Below are positions 1 through 7,094 of a stretch of DNA of 19,475 nucleotides, piece by piece; position 1 is the stretch's first letter, and the number at the start of each line of letters is the position of its first letter. The translations under genes and the position numbers were made by a program. The notes under the pieces are model-generated. The model had not been told where the DNA came from. It saw only the letters and a list, made by a program, of their open reading frames with translations, and did no database searches. This DNA comes from an uncultured Clostridium sp. (GTDB taxonomy: Bacteria > Bacillota > Clostridia > Lachnospirales > Lachnospiraceae), in the NCBI GenBank assembly GCA_900547035.1, contig URFM01000061.1, forward strand, positions 1 to 19,475, given 5' to 3'.

Positions 1-61
1 CTTTTTGAAATTCCTAATTGCATTACGAGTTGATTATACTTCCAATAAGGGAAATTATCAA
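1..61 (-). promoter_or_regulatory. Left-edge copy (inverted) of the conserved surface-gene promoter element
   Basis: Read on the minus strand, this is a sigma-A promoter: TTGATA (56-61), 17-bp spacer, TATAAT (33-38). It is followed by a conserved stretch, CGTAATGCAATTAGGAATTT, that also lies in the leader of both secreted repeat-protein genes (near 1980 and 7129). It points out of the window. By analogy with the other two copies it should drive a third member of the family to the left, which cannot be seen. Of the three copies, this one has the best -35. Relative to copy 1 it is in inverted orientation about 1.9 kb away. Confidence 0.65.
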
Positions 62-188
62 TAGTTTTTTTGCATTTTTTGCTTTTTTTACACAAATGCT
101 TAAAATATGACAATTCCTTCTCGGTGATATATTCAACTCCCTCACACGTACATAGTATATAATACTTTTCGGGAAAATACCATAACAT
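1..188 (-). CDS. Possible partial small Cys/Lys-rich protein, C-terminus off the window
   Basis: Reading leftwards from an ATG at 188, a frame stays open for 62 codons to the window edge, so its 3' end is missing. The peptide begins MLWYFPEKYYILCTCEGVEY and contains four cysteines and a Lys-rich middle stretch. I recognise no family. Only a weak AGG lies upstream, so there is no convincing ribosome-binding site. Its last 20 codons in the window coincide with the conserved promoter-like element at 1-61. The same frame is also open in the two other copies of that element (for example DNFPYQKYN and DNFPYQRYN), but the differences fall at all three codon positions, which argues for regulatory rather than coding conservation. 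It could be a real small gene, a gene remnant, or chance in AT-rich DNA. Confidence 0.3.
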   Translation of the reverse strand, partial: MLWYFPEKYYILCTCEGVEYITEKELSYFKHLCKKSKKCKKTIDNFPYWKYNQLVMQLGISK

Positions 189-327
189 TTACCTGAGCAT
201 TTTCTTACATAATTATTACAAAAGTGTTATTTGAATCAAAAATTGCATCCGTATCCATACAATTTTTCAATTCTTTTCTAAATAACCGAAGAATGCCGCA
301 AAAACGTTGGTTTTCTGCCGCGTATAA

Positions 328-368
328 GAAAGGACTCCCACAGCTGTAAAAGCTGTGGGAGTCCTTTC
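328..368 (-). terminator. Intrinsic terminator downstream of uxaB, probably bidirectional
   Basis: There is a perfect 18-bp stem (328-345 with 351-368) and a 5-nt loop. The T-rich flank is stronger on the plus side (TTTCTTTT), while the minus side reads TTTCTTAT. It lies 77 bp past the uxaB stop codon and is the only terminator-like structure between that gene and the left edge. Between the hairpin and 188 I see no further feature, only AT-rich DNA. Confidence 0.8.
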
Positions 369-445
369 TTTTATTATCTCCTGATGCTCATTTTTCCGAA
401 AAGGAACTCAAATATTACAGAAGACGCCGGTTTTGAAGCAAAACA

Positions 446-1786
446 TTATTTGGCCAGAACAGCCTTATACGCCTCTGCCATTCCTTTCTCCTGGATCAGG
501 TCATAGTACTCCTGAACCATAGGAATCATCTCAGTCAAATCCTCATGCCAGTAATCCTGACGCTTCATAATCTCCTCTACAGAAGCAGTCTTCATAAACT
601 TCATGATCTCTTCACCGTCATTGGCATTATCCGTACGGTAGAATGCGATCAGGGAAGCCATAGAGAAGGTAAGGCCAACGGGATACTTGCCGAATTTCTC
701 TTTGTACTCCAGGATCGTAGGCAGAACCCGAACCTGGAATTTGCTTACGGAATTCAGCGCAATGCTCAGCAGCTGGTGCTTAATAAAAGGATTGGAGAAA
801 CGCTCCAGTACGGCGGCGCCAAATTTCCGGTTGTCCTCGGTATCTCCGATGGTAGGAATAATCTCCTCGAAGATGCATTTCTTTAAATAGGAACTTACCG
901 TCTCATCCTTCATGCACTCGCCTACCGTCTTTAAGCCATACAGGTAAGCGCCCAGTACCATGGAAGTATGTCCGCCATTTAAGATACGAACTTTTCTCTT
1001 CTTATAAGGATGTACATCGTCGGTCCATACAATATTGTATCCGGCCTTCTGGAATGGCAGCTCATCTTCGTGATGTCCGCCAATTACCCACAGATGGAAA
1101 ATCTCGGCGGTGTCAATCAGTTTGTCCTCGTAGCCGATCTGTTTCGTCAGCTCCTCAACCTCATCTCTGGGATATCCGGTTACAATACGGTCAACCAAGG
1201 TGCTGCAGAAGTCATTCTCCGTCTCAATCCAGTTCTTAAAGCCGTCCTCCAGCTCCCACAGATCCGCGTACTGCAGAACGCATTTTTTCAGGTTGTCGCC
1301 GTTATCGTCAATCAGCTCGCAGGGAAGAAGAATCAGACCTTTTAATCCGGCTTTGTATCTCTTATATAAGAACTGGCACAGCTTTGCGGGATAGGACTTG
1401 GGAGGAGTATCGGTCAGCTTCTCGGTCCCCAGATACTCAATACCAGCCTCGGTAGTATTGGACACTAAAACCCGCAGATCCGGATTCTCAGCAACGGCCA
1501 TATACTCCTCATACTGAGTGTAAGGATTCAATGCCCGGGAAATGGATGTAACATGAGTATGCTCATTTACAACCTGGCCGTTGTCAATTCCTCTCAGGAA
1601 CAGGTTGTACTCGCAATTCTGCTCTGCCAGCACTCCGCACATTCCTTTTTCAATGGGCTGTACCACTACGATCTTGCCGTCATAAAGACCTTTCTCCTGC
1701 AGTTTGTGGAAGAAATAATCCACGAATCCACGCAGAAATCCGCCCTCACCAAACTGAATGACTGTTTCCTTTACCTTGCCGCTCAT
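446..1786 (-). CDS. uxaB: Tagaturonate reductase (altronate oxidoreductase)
   Basis: This is a predicted NAD-dependent cytosolic enzyme that interconverts D-tagaturonate and D-altronate in galacturonate (pectin) breakdown. The 446-aa product has the N-terminal dinucleotide-binding start of the mannitol dehydrogenase family (QFGEGGFLRGF, residues 11-21), SNTTEAGI (109-116), PCELIDDNG (155-163) and the family active-site pattern KxxxxNxxH (K265, N270, H273, in KVRILNGGH). E. coli UxaB is somewhat longer, at about 483 aa. GGAGGT stands before the ATG with good spacing. It is a single gene with its own promoter and terminator and no uronate-pathway neighbour in the window. Two palindromic operators flank its promoter, suggesting control by a LacI-family regulator. 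Fructuronate reductase or mannitol dehydrogenase are less likely alternatives, given the SNTTEAGI and NGGH sequences. Confidence 0.85.
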   Translation of the reverse strand: MSGKVKETVIQFGEGGFLRGFVDYFFHKLQEKGLYDGKIVVVQPIEKGMCGVLAEQNCEYNLFLRGIDNGQVVNEHTHVTSISRALNPYTQYEEYMAVAENPDLRVLVSNTTEAGIEYLGTEKLTDTPPKSYPAKLCQFLYKRYKAGLKGLILLPCELIDDNGDNLKKCVLQYADLWELEDGFKNWIETENDFCSTLVDRIVTGYPRDEVEELTKQIGYEDKLIDTAEIFHLWVIGGHHEDELPFQKAGYNIVWTDDVHPYKKRKVRILNGGHTSMVLGAYLYGLKTVGECMKDETVSSYLKKCIFEEIIPTIGDTEDNRKFGAAVLERFSNPFIKHQLLSIALNSVSKFQVRVLPTILEYKEKFGKYPVGLTFSMASLIAFYRTDNANDGEEIMKFMKTASVEEIMKRQDYWHEDLTEMIPMVQEYYDLIQEKGMAEAYKAVLAK

Positions 1787-1823
1787 AACTTGCTACCTCC
1801 ATCACAATTTTAATGAGTTTTCT

Positions 1824-1837
1824 TGTAAGCACTTACA
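1824..1837. promoter_or_regulatory. LacI-family-type operator O1, downstream of the uxaB start site
   Basis: TGTAAGCACTTACA has perfect 6-bp arms around a central CA. This is the form typical of LacI/GalR-family operators and related to CcpA cre sites. It lies between the uxaB -10 box and the ribosome-binding site, where a bound repressor could block transcription. Its partner lies exactly 100 bp away at 1924-1937. Confidence 0.7.
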
Positions 1838-1876
1838 TAATCAGGTAAATGTTACATTTCTTTTATTTCTGAGATT

Positions 1877-1905
1877 ACTATACAACACTTTCCGGAAATA
1901 TTCAA
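1877..1905 (-). promoter_or_regulatory. uxaB promoter
   Basis: On the minus strand, TTGAAT (1900-1905), a 17-bp spacer and TATAGT (1877-1882) form a good sigma-A promoter. The start site should fall near 1870, giving a leader of about 85 nt that contains operator O1. Operator O2 lies just upstream of the -35. Confidence 0.8.
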
Positions 1906-1923
1906 TAGGTTTTCAATAAAAAT

Positions 1924-1937
1924 TGTAAGCATTTACA
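1924..1937. promoter_or_regulatory. LacI-family-type operator O2, upstream of uxaB and beside the surface-gene promoter
   Basis: TGTAAGCATTTACA matches O1 at 13 of 14 positions and is in the same register. It is 18 bp upstream of the uxaB -35 and only 8 bp from the -35 of the divergent secreted-protein promoter at 1946. A bound regulator could therefore influence both genes, or loop with O1. Confidence 0.65.
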
Positions 1938-1945
1938 TACTGGTA

Positions 1946-2010
1946 TCGATAATTTCCCGTATCAGAAGTATAATCATCTCGTACTGCAATTAGGAATTTC
2001 AAAGTATTTC
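1946..2010 (+). promoter_or_regulatory. Conserved promoter and leader element, copy 1
   Basis: TCGATA (1946-1951), a 17-bp spacer and an exact TATAAT (1969-1974) precede a leader that is highly similar to the copies at 1-61 and 7095-7160. The conserved block runs from GATAATTTCCC to AGGAATTT and then holds a short repeated unit (ATTTCAA...ATTTCAA). The -35 is degraded relative to the left-edge copy, suggesting a weaker or factor-dependent promoter. Conservation extends well past the -10 into untranslated sequence, so the element is probably more than a simple promoter. Confidence 0.65.
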
Positions 2011-2038
2011 AAAAAGAAAAAAGGAGAGTGCATTCATT

Positions 2039-3829
2039 ATGAGAAAGCAGACGAAGTTAGTTGCTGTTCTTTCAACAGCTGCGCTGCTGGCCATCGGTGC
2101 ATCCATGACCTCCTTCGCAGCTACCGGCTGGGTAGAGGAGGATGGAACCTGGGTGTACTACGACCGGGACGAGGAACGTGCCACTGAAGAGTGGAAAAAA
2201 TCCGGAGACAACTGGTTCTGGCTGGATGACAATGGCGAAATGGCCGTTGATCAGCTGATTGAAGACGACGATGATTACTATTATGTAAATGAATCCGGCG
2301 CCATGGTAACCAATCAGTGGGTTGCCATTGAGAATGAGGACGCCGGCGAGGAAGACGAGCCGGATTACTACTGGTACTATTTCCAGGCAAACGGCAAGGC
2401 TTATAAGAGAAGCGACAGCGCATCCGAAAGCTCCATTTCCGCCAAGACCATCAATGGCAAAAAATACGCGTTTGATGAAGAGGGACGTATGTTCTACGGC
2501 TGGGTAAGCGATGGCGAGCGCCAGACCGATGACGATGCCTGGAGAGATTCTGACTACTACTTCGGCGATGAAAACGATGGCGCCATGGCTCAGGGCTGGG
2601 TGCAGATCAGCATCGTAGATGACGAATATGAGGATGATCTGCAGCCCGGTGACGAATACTGGGATGAGGATCAGGACCGTTGGTTCTACTTCCAGACTTC
2701 CGGCAAGAAGGTTCGGGCAGACAACGATGGGGAGCTTGAGGAGAAGACAATCAACGGCCAGAAATATGGCTTTGACTACGAGGGACGTATGATTGCATCC
2801 TGGTTCTCCGAGGACGTTGAAAGCGGAAGCACCTCTACTGCCAGCACCGCCGAGGTAGCCGAATTCACCAGAGGGTTCAAATACTTCAGCGATCCTGAGG
2901 ACGGCGCCCGTTATACCAGAGGCTGGTTCAAGGTAGTTCCCGGCTACTATCTGGAAGAGGATGAGTACAACGACGGCGATGACTACTGGTACTACGCAGA
3001 TGGAAACGGCGAGCTTTACGCCAACGAAATCAAGACTATCAAAGGCAAGAAATACGCCTTCAACGAGAATGGACGTATGCTGGATGGACTGGTACTTCTG
3101 GAAATGGAAGCAAAGAGCAACAGCAGCAGCAACAGCTTCAGCTCTACGGATATCGCTCAGAAATACGATGATGATGACAGTGTATACAACTATGAGACTG
3201 AGGATGACTTCGATGATCTGGTTATGAATTACAGCCAGCTGTTTACCTCCGGCCAGCTTCGCTTCTACTACTTCGGTGATGAGGATGACGGAGCTATGAA
3301 GGACGGCAAGGAAACCGTAGAACTGGATGGCGAGAACCTCTCCTTCAAGTTTAAGGACAGCAGCAGCTCTAAGGGCGCCGGCATCCATGGCGAGGATGAC
3401 GATAAGCTTTACGCTGCAGGCAAGCTGATTGAGGCTGATTCTGACGATAAATACCAGGTTGTACTGTACATCGAAAATAAGGGCAGCAACGGCGTTGATG
3501 ATGTTGCGAATGATTTGAAGCTTATCGAACTGGATGCGGAAGAATTCCTTGACTACTGTGTAGAAATCACAGAAGAAAATGCTTCTGAATACGGCATGGA
3601 ATTTGACGAAGATGAGACCACCTGGGTTCTGGATCTGACCGATGAAAAGAAGGCTGAGATTGCCGGCGAGTACGGCATCGAAACCCTGGGCGACGAGGCA
3701 GTTGTAGAATTCAACCTTGTGAACACCTCCGGCTCCATGGTGAAGAATAAATCCGCAGCGAAAGACGGCGAGGATTATGAATTCGACGTAGACAGCTATG
3801 AGATTCAGAGCGTAACCATTGAGAACTAA
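2039..3829 (+). CDS. Secreted acidic cell-wall-binding repeat protein, module 1
   Basis: The product has 596 aa. Residues 1-28 form a signal peptide (basic start, hydrophobic core, cleavage near SFA-A). Then come aromatic/Gly repeats of the choline- or glucan-binding type (GWVEEDGTWVYYDRD, NWFWLDDNGEMA, YYYVNESGAMVTNQW). A recurring unit, KTINGKKYAFDEEGRM, occurs near residues 136, 236 and 332. A Ser/Asn-rich linker (SNSSSNSFSS, about 360-369) leads to a C-terminal region with GKLIEADSDDKYQVV and VNTSGSMVKNKSAAKDGEDY. It is extremely rich in Asp/Glu. There is no LPxTG sorting motif and no enzymatic domain that I recognise. AGGAG lies 12 nt before the ATG. The likely role is non-covalent attachment to the cell surface; the ligand is unknown. 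It is paralogous to the gene at 7187 and followed by a terminator, so it is transcribed separately from the recombinases. Confidence 0.8.
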   Translation: MRKQTKLVAVLSTAALLAIGASMTSFAATGWVEEDGTWVYYDRDEERATEEWKKSGDNWFWLDDNGEMAVDQLIEDDDDYYYVNESGAMVTNQWVAIENEDAGEEDEPDYYWYYFQANGKAYKRSDSASESSISAKTINGKKYAFDEEGRMFYGWVSDGERQTDDDAWRDSDYYFGDENDGAMAQGWVQISIVDDEYEDDLQPGDEYWDEDQDRWFYFQTSGKKVRADNDGELEEKTINGQKYGFDYEGRMIASWFSEDVESGSTSTASTAEVAEFTRGFKYFSDPEDGARYTRGWFKVVPGYYLEEDEYNDGDDYWYYADGNGELYANEIKTIKGKKYAFNENGRMLDGLVLLEMEAKSNSSSNSFSSTDIAQKYDDDDSVYNYETEDDFDDLVMNYSQLFTSGQLRFYYFGDEDDGAMKDGKETVELDGENLSFKFKDSSSSKGAGIHGEDDDKLYAAGKLIEADSDDKYQVVLYIENKGSNGVDDVANDLKLIELDAEEFLDYCVEITEENASEYGMEFDEDETTWVLDLTDEKKAEIAGEYGIETLGDEAVVEFNLVNTSGSMVKNKSAAKDGEDYEFDVDSYEIQSVTIEN

Positions 3830-3887
3830 TCTTTGATAAAACTCTTTGATCCATAACAGGCTGACACCTAAGAAAACGGATTAGACT

Positions 3888-3924
3888 AGAAGGCGCTATT
3901 TGTTCAAAATAGTGCCTTCTTTTT
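3888..3924 (+). terminator. Terminator after secreted repeat protein 1
   Basis: AGAAGGCGCTATTT pairs with AAATAGTGCCTTCT around a short loop, with one G-T wobble, and is followed by TTTTT. It lies 59 bp past the stop codon. Confidence 0.85.
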
Positions 3925-3993
3925 GGACATTTTTCAGAATATTGTATGACTTTGTGATATTTTTTGAGTATTTATTTGATAATTCACACTTTT

Positions 3994-4012
3994 TTAACAT
4001 TTACCGTGTTAA
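3994..4012 (+). promoter_or_regulatory. Inverted repeat in the leader of recombinase pair 1
   Basis: TTAACA and TGTTAA form a 6-bp inverted repeat with 7 bp between them, 35 bp upstream of recombinase A1. It could be an operator or a recombinase core site, and TTAACA could serve as a -35, but no good -10 is at the right distance. The matching position before recombinase A2 has TTAAC without the second arm. Confidence 0.3.
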
Positions 4013-4047
4013 GATAAGTGTATCTTCAAACAAAGGAGGTGCTGCAG

Positions 4048-4878
4048 ATGCCGGCTAATGAATATGGTCAGGCCCGATCCGATGATTTCCGCAAATATCT
4101 GATTTCCCGTGGTATGTCGGAAAACACGATTCGGTCTTATCTGACAGCGATTCGCCAGTATTACAGCAAACATTCATCTCTATCATTTGAAAATTTAAGG
4201 CTTTACAAAGTAGATCTCATCGAACGTTACCGGCCCCAGACCGTCAATCAGCGGATCCGGGCCCTGAATTGCTACATGGAATACCAGGGATTTACAGGGG
4301 GGAAACTGAAAATGATCCGTATCCAGAGAAAAACTTATCTGGAAGGAATGATCAGCCAGGGAGATTACGAATATCTGAAACATCGTCTGAAGGAAGATCA
4401 TCAGCTCTCCTATCTCTTTCTGATCCGGGTATTGGCGGATACGGGGCTGCGGGTCAGCGAGTTGACTAAGCTCAACGCGGAAGATATCAGGCGCGGGTAT
4501 AAGGACGTTTATTCCAAAGGCAACCGCATCCGCCGCATCTATCTTCCCCACAGGCTGGCTCTGGAAATGAACGCGTGGCTTAATTCCATCGGCCGCCTGC
4601 AGGGCCCCGTATTTCTCAATCGATTTGGCAAACCCATCTCCGCCGGAGGCATCCGATTTCAGCTGAGGGCCTTTGCCATACGGTACGGCCTGGATCCGGA
4701 ACTGGTCCATCCCCATGCGTTCCGCCATCTGTTTGCCCGCAATTTTATTGATAAGAGCGGGGACCTCTCCCTTCTTGCTGACCTTTTGGGACACGAAAAT
4801 ATTGAAACCACCCGGATCTATCTGCAAAGAAGCCATTTGGAGCAGCAGCAGATTATTGATCGGGTGATTCAATGGTAG
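4048..4878 (+). CDS. Tyrosine recombinase, type A, module 1
   Basis: The 276-aa product is a phage-integrase/Xer-family recombinase. Residues 10-80 form a SAM-like core-binding domain with ENTIRSYLTAIRQYY. The catalytic domain has R135 (TGLRVSEL), K157, H223-R226 (HPHAFRH), H249 (LLGHE) and nucleophile Y258 (TTRIYLQ), so the active set is complete. The ATG at 4048 is chosen because AAAGGAGGT stands 7-8 nt before it; an in-frame GTG at 4018 has no such site. It is collinear with the type A protein at 9092 without gaps and ends in the same EQQQI...W tail. Its stop codon nearly abuts recombinase B1. The size fits XerC/XerD, but the conserved pairing and placement suggest a dedicated function rather than chromosome-dimer resolution. 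Confidence 0.88.
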   Translation: MPANEYGQARSDDFRKYLISRGMSENTIRSYLTAIRQYYSKHSSLSFENLRLYKVDLIERYRPQTVNQRIRALNCYMEYQGFTGGKLKMIRIQRKTYLEGMISQGDYEYLKHRLKEDHQLSYLFLIRVLADTGLRVSELTKLNAEDIRRGYKDVYSKGNRIRRIYLPHRLALEMNAWLNSIGRLQGPVFLNRFGKPISAGGIRFQLRAFAIRYGLDPELVHPHAFRHLFARNFIDKSGDLSLLADLLGHENIETTRIYLQRSHLEQQQIIDRVIQW

Positions 4879-4889
4879 GAGGTGGGGCT

Positions 4890-5729
4890 TTGGAAAATCC
4901 AAAGGAAGGTTTTAAGGAGTATTTGCTTCAACAGGGCTTTTCGGATAATACCCTTCTCTCCTATTTAAGCGCAGTATATCAGTTTCTGCAGCTCTACGGA
5001 CAGGTAACGGCAGAAAATCTGATCTCCTACCGTACATTTTTATTGGAACGTTTTCGCCCCTCCACCGTCAATACGCGCATCTGCGCCATCAACCGCTATC
5101 TGGATTATCTGGAAAAAACCAAGCCCTGCGGGAACTGCCAGCAGGAAACTGCCCGTCTGAAGGTCGTCAAATGTCAGCCCAAGACCTTCGTGGATACCGT
5201 AATCTCCCGGAAAGACTATAACAAACTCAAGAAAAAGCTGGAGGCGGAGGAAAACTGGTTCTGGTACTTTCTGGTGCGCGTAATGGCCTGTACGGGAGTA
5301 AGGGTGAGCGAACTGGTTCAAATAAAAGCTGAACATATCCGGGATTCTTATATGGATATCTGCTCCAAGGGCTCCAAAACCCGGAGAATTTATTTTCCCC
5401 ATAATCTGCAGCAGGAAATGCTGGCCTGGCTGGGACAGGAGAACCATCAGTCGGGACTGATTTTCATCAACAAATCCGGCCAGCCCCTGACCTACAGGGA
5501 AATCAACCGGAAACTGAAAGTATTTGCCCGGCGCTACCACATCCCCGGAGAAGTCATGACTCCCCATTCCTTCCGCCACCGTTTCGCTCAAAATTTTCTG
5601 GCTCAATACAACGATATCACCTTGCTGGCGGATCTTTTAGGCCACAGCAGCCTAAAAACCACCCGAATCTATCTGACCAAATCCTCGGATGAGCAGTGGA
5701 AGGCGGTGGACCGCATCGTAACCTGGTAA
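4890..5729 (+). CDS. Tyrosine recombinase, type B, module 1
   Basis: The 279-aa product, counted from the TTG at 4890, has catalytic residues R138 (TGVRVSEL), K160, H226-R229 (TPHSFRH), H252 (LLGHS) and Y261 (TTRIYLT). An in-frame ATG at 4872 overlaps the end of recombinase A1 but lacks a ribosome-binding site. By contrast, AGGAGG at 4877-4882 sits well for TTG, so TTG is preferred, though not certain. It is clearly divergent from its A partner and much closer to the type B protein at 9939, sharing the CSKG, NDITLLADLLGHSS and DRIV-W sequences. Together A1 and B1 probably act as a heteromeric pair expressed from one transcript. Confidence 0.86.
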   Translation: MENPKEGFKEYLLQQGFSDNTLLSYLSAVYQFLQLYGQVTAENLISYRTFLLERFRPSTVNTRICAINRYLDYLEKTKPCGNCQQETARLKVVKCQPKTFVDTVISRKDYNKLKKKLEAEENWFWYFLVRVMACTGVRVSELVQIKAEHIRDSYMDICSKGSKTRRIYFPHNLQQEMLAWLGQENHQSGLIFINKSGQPLTYREINRKLKVFARRYHIPGEVMTPHSFRHRFAQNFLAQYNDITLLADLLGHSSLKTTRIYLTKSSDEQWKAVDRIVTW

Positions 5730-5742
5730 GAGCCGCGGCTCT
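5729..5742. repeat. Perfect 14-bp palindrome at the end of recombinase B1
   Basis: AGAGCCGCGGCTCT begins at the last base of the stop codon. It has no T-tract and no loop, so it is a poor terminator. A different, longer inverted repeat sits at the same position after recombinase B2 (10795-10819). Confidence 0.6.
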
Positions 5743-5747
5743 GTATG

Positions 5748-5779
5748 AAAAAGGACTGTCCCAAGCCGGGGCAGCCCTT
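5748..5779 (-). terminator. Second terminator after rplL
   Basis: On the minus strand, AAGGGCTGCCCC pairs with GGGACAGTCCTT (one mismatch, one wobble) around a 5-nt loop and is followed by TTT. It lies 86 bp downstream of the rplL stop codon and backs up the terminator at 5809-5839. Confidence 0.7.
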
Positions 5780-5808
5780 CGTTCACATACAACTCTGACG
5801 GACACAGC

Positions 5809-5839
5809 AAAAGGGAGAACCACATCTGTGATTCCCCCC
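5809..5839 (-). terminator. First terminator after rplL
   Basis: On the minus strand, a G-rich arm pairs with TGTGGTTCTCCC (several G-U pairs) and is followed by TTTT. Placed just past rplL, it implies that rplJL transcripts end here rather than running on into an rpoB gene. Confidence 0.55.
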
Positions 5840-5865
5840 ATAAAATCAAGCTTTTTTCTGCTAAA

Positions 5866-6240
5866 TTACTTCAGGGTAACCTTAGCGCCCTCAGCCTCCA
5901 GCTTAGCCTTCAGATCCTCGGCCTCTTCCTTGGAAACGCCGGTCTTCAGAGCCTTAGGAGCGGAGTCAACCATGTCCTTAGCCTCCTTCAGGCCCAGGCC
6001 GGTAGCCTCACGTACAACCTTGATAACCTTAACCTTGTTGGGGCCAACCTCGGTCAGCTCAACGTCGAACTCGGTCTTCTCTTCCTCAGCTGCTCCAGCT
6101 GCTCCAGCTGCTGCTACTACTACGCCAGCTGCTGCGGATACGCCAAACTCCTCCTCGCAAGCCTTAACCAGCTCGTTCAGCTCTAATACAGATAATTCCT
6201 TGATAGCTTCGATAAACTCTGCAGTTGTTAACTTTGCCAT
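5866..6240 (-). CDS. rplL: 50S ribosomal protein L7/L12
   Basis: The 124-aa stalk protein recruits translational GTPases to the ribosome. It has an N-terminal dimerisation segment ([21 protein letters not shown]), an Ala/Gly hinge near 36-52 and a C-terminal domain with [21 protein letters not shown]. Its length is normal. GGAGG precedes the ATG. It lies 95 bp after rplJ on the same transcript. In most bacteria rpoB follows; here two terminators and a convergent recombinase gene follow. Confidence 0.97.
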   Translation of the reverse strand: MAKLTTAEFIEAIKELSVLELNELVKACEEEFGVSAAAGVVVAAAGAAGAAEEEKTEFDVELTEVGPNKVKVIKVVREATGLGLKEAKDMVDSAPKALKTGVSKEEAEDLKAKLEAEGAKVTLK

Positions 6241-6335
6241 TTTGTATTCCTCCTGTTATAATTTGTATTCCAATTCTTTTTCTGGTTTCTTTTAATAAAT
6301 CAATGCGTCCCGAATCCGGACTGATCCGAATCGGA

Positions 6336-6836
6336 TTATGCCTCTGCCGCGCCGCCCTTGGACTCTGCGATCTGATTGATAACGCGGGCGAAGTTGGCGA
6401 TGGGAGACTGCATGCTGCCGAAGAGTCTGCCCAGCAGTTCCTCTCTGGAGGGAATGGATGCGATCACCTGAGTTCCCTTGGCATCATAGTAAGTTCCCTC
6501 AACTACGGAAGCCTTCAGCTCCAGCTTGTCCGCAGTCTTTGCGAAGTTTGCCAGCACTCTTGCGGGAGCAGTAGCATCTTCCTTGGATACTGCCAGTGCG
6601 GTAGGTCCTTCCAGATGGGGATCCAGCGCCGCAAAGTCGGTTCCTTCTGCTGCCCGGCGGATCAGGGTGTTCTTATATACCTTGTAGGTAACGCCGGCTT
6701 CTCTTAACTGCTTACGCAGTCTGGTGTCCTGCTCTACTGTCAGGCCGCGGTAATCTACAATAACCGCTCCCTTTGCGCCGTCGAATAATCCCTTAATCTC
6801 GTCAACAATCGGCTGTTTTAATTCAACTTTTGCCAT
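6336..6836 (-). CDS. rplJ: 50S ribosomal protein L10
   Basis: This 166-aa protein forms the base of the ribosomal stalk, binds 23S rRNA and carries the L7/L12 dimers through its C-terminal helix. The N-terminus MAKVELKQPIVDEIK and the segment VIVDYRGLTVEQDTRLR are typical. AGGAGG lies upstream of the ATG. Expression is likely autoregulated through the L10 leader upstream. In this genome it starts a two-gene unit of its own rather than continuing from rplA. Confidence 0.97.
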   Translation of the reverse strand: MAKVELKQPIVDEIKGLFDGAKGAVIVDYRGLTVEQDTRLRKQLREAGVTYKVYKNTLIRRAAEGTDFAALDPHLEGPTALAVSKEDATAPARVLANFAKTADKLELKASVVEGTYYDAKGTQVIASIPSREELLGRLFGSMQSPIANFARVINQIAESKGGAAEA

Positions 6837-6911
6837 GAATGGTTTACCTCCTTATCATATTTTCGCATTGAAAACCATATCGCTCGGAGGACATCATTTC
6901 CTGTTCTCTTA

Positions 6912-7046
6912 CGGAAAAAGCCTCTTTGCCGCAGGACAAAGAGGCTTATGCAAAATCTCATCACAAATAGACTCGAAATTGTACGTTCCTCGGCAGGCGG
7001 TTTCACCTTACGCTTAAAAAGCACCTGCTGTCTTAGGCATTCAATA
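6912..7046 (-). ncRNA. L10 leader with transcription attenuator
   Basis: The untranslated leader of rplJ carries the sequence blocks of Firmicutes L10 leaders (CCTAAGACAGCAGGTG, then AAGGTGAAACCGCCTGCCGA). It then has an intrinsic terminator stem (6918-6928 with 6937-6947, 11 perfect pairs) followed by TTTTT on the minus strand. In this known class the L10-L12 complex binds the upstream fold and favours termination when in excess. About 70 nt separate the attenuator from the rplJ start codon. Confidence 0.85.
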
Positions 7047-7054
7047 CGTGCAGT

Positions 7055-7083
7055 ATTTTAGCACATCCGGCCCCTTCTGTCAA
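7055..7083 (-). promoter_or_regulatory. rplJL promoter
   Basis: On the minus strand, a consensus TTGACA (7078-7083), a 17-bp spacer and TAAAAT (7055-7060) form a strong sigma-A promoter. Its -35 lies only 11 bp from the -35 of the divergent secreted-protein promoter at 7095. Confidence 0.9.
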
Positions 7084-7094
7084 GGCCAATTTTG

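Noticed and set aside
185..1854. A 13-bp inverted match, AACATTTACCTGA, on either side of uxaB
   Set aside because: Matches of this length are expected by chance several times in a window this size, especially in AT-rich spacers, and no spacer or arm symmetry supports a recombination site.
2072..3388. A 438-codon open frame on the strand opposite secreted repeat protein 1, and a similar one opposite protein 2
   Set aside because: It is a by-product of the acidic, GAT/GAC/GAA-rich codons of the sense gene; the translation is hydrophobic and repetitive, no ribosome-binding site is seen, and the sense frame has a clear signal peptide and start.
2039..3829. The repeat proteins as enzymes such as amidases or glucosyltransferases
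   Set aside because: Only repeats and an unrecognised C-terminal region are present; no catalytic domain motif was found.
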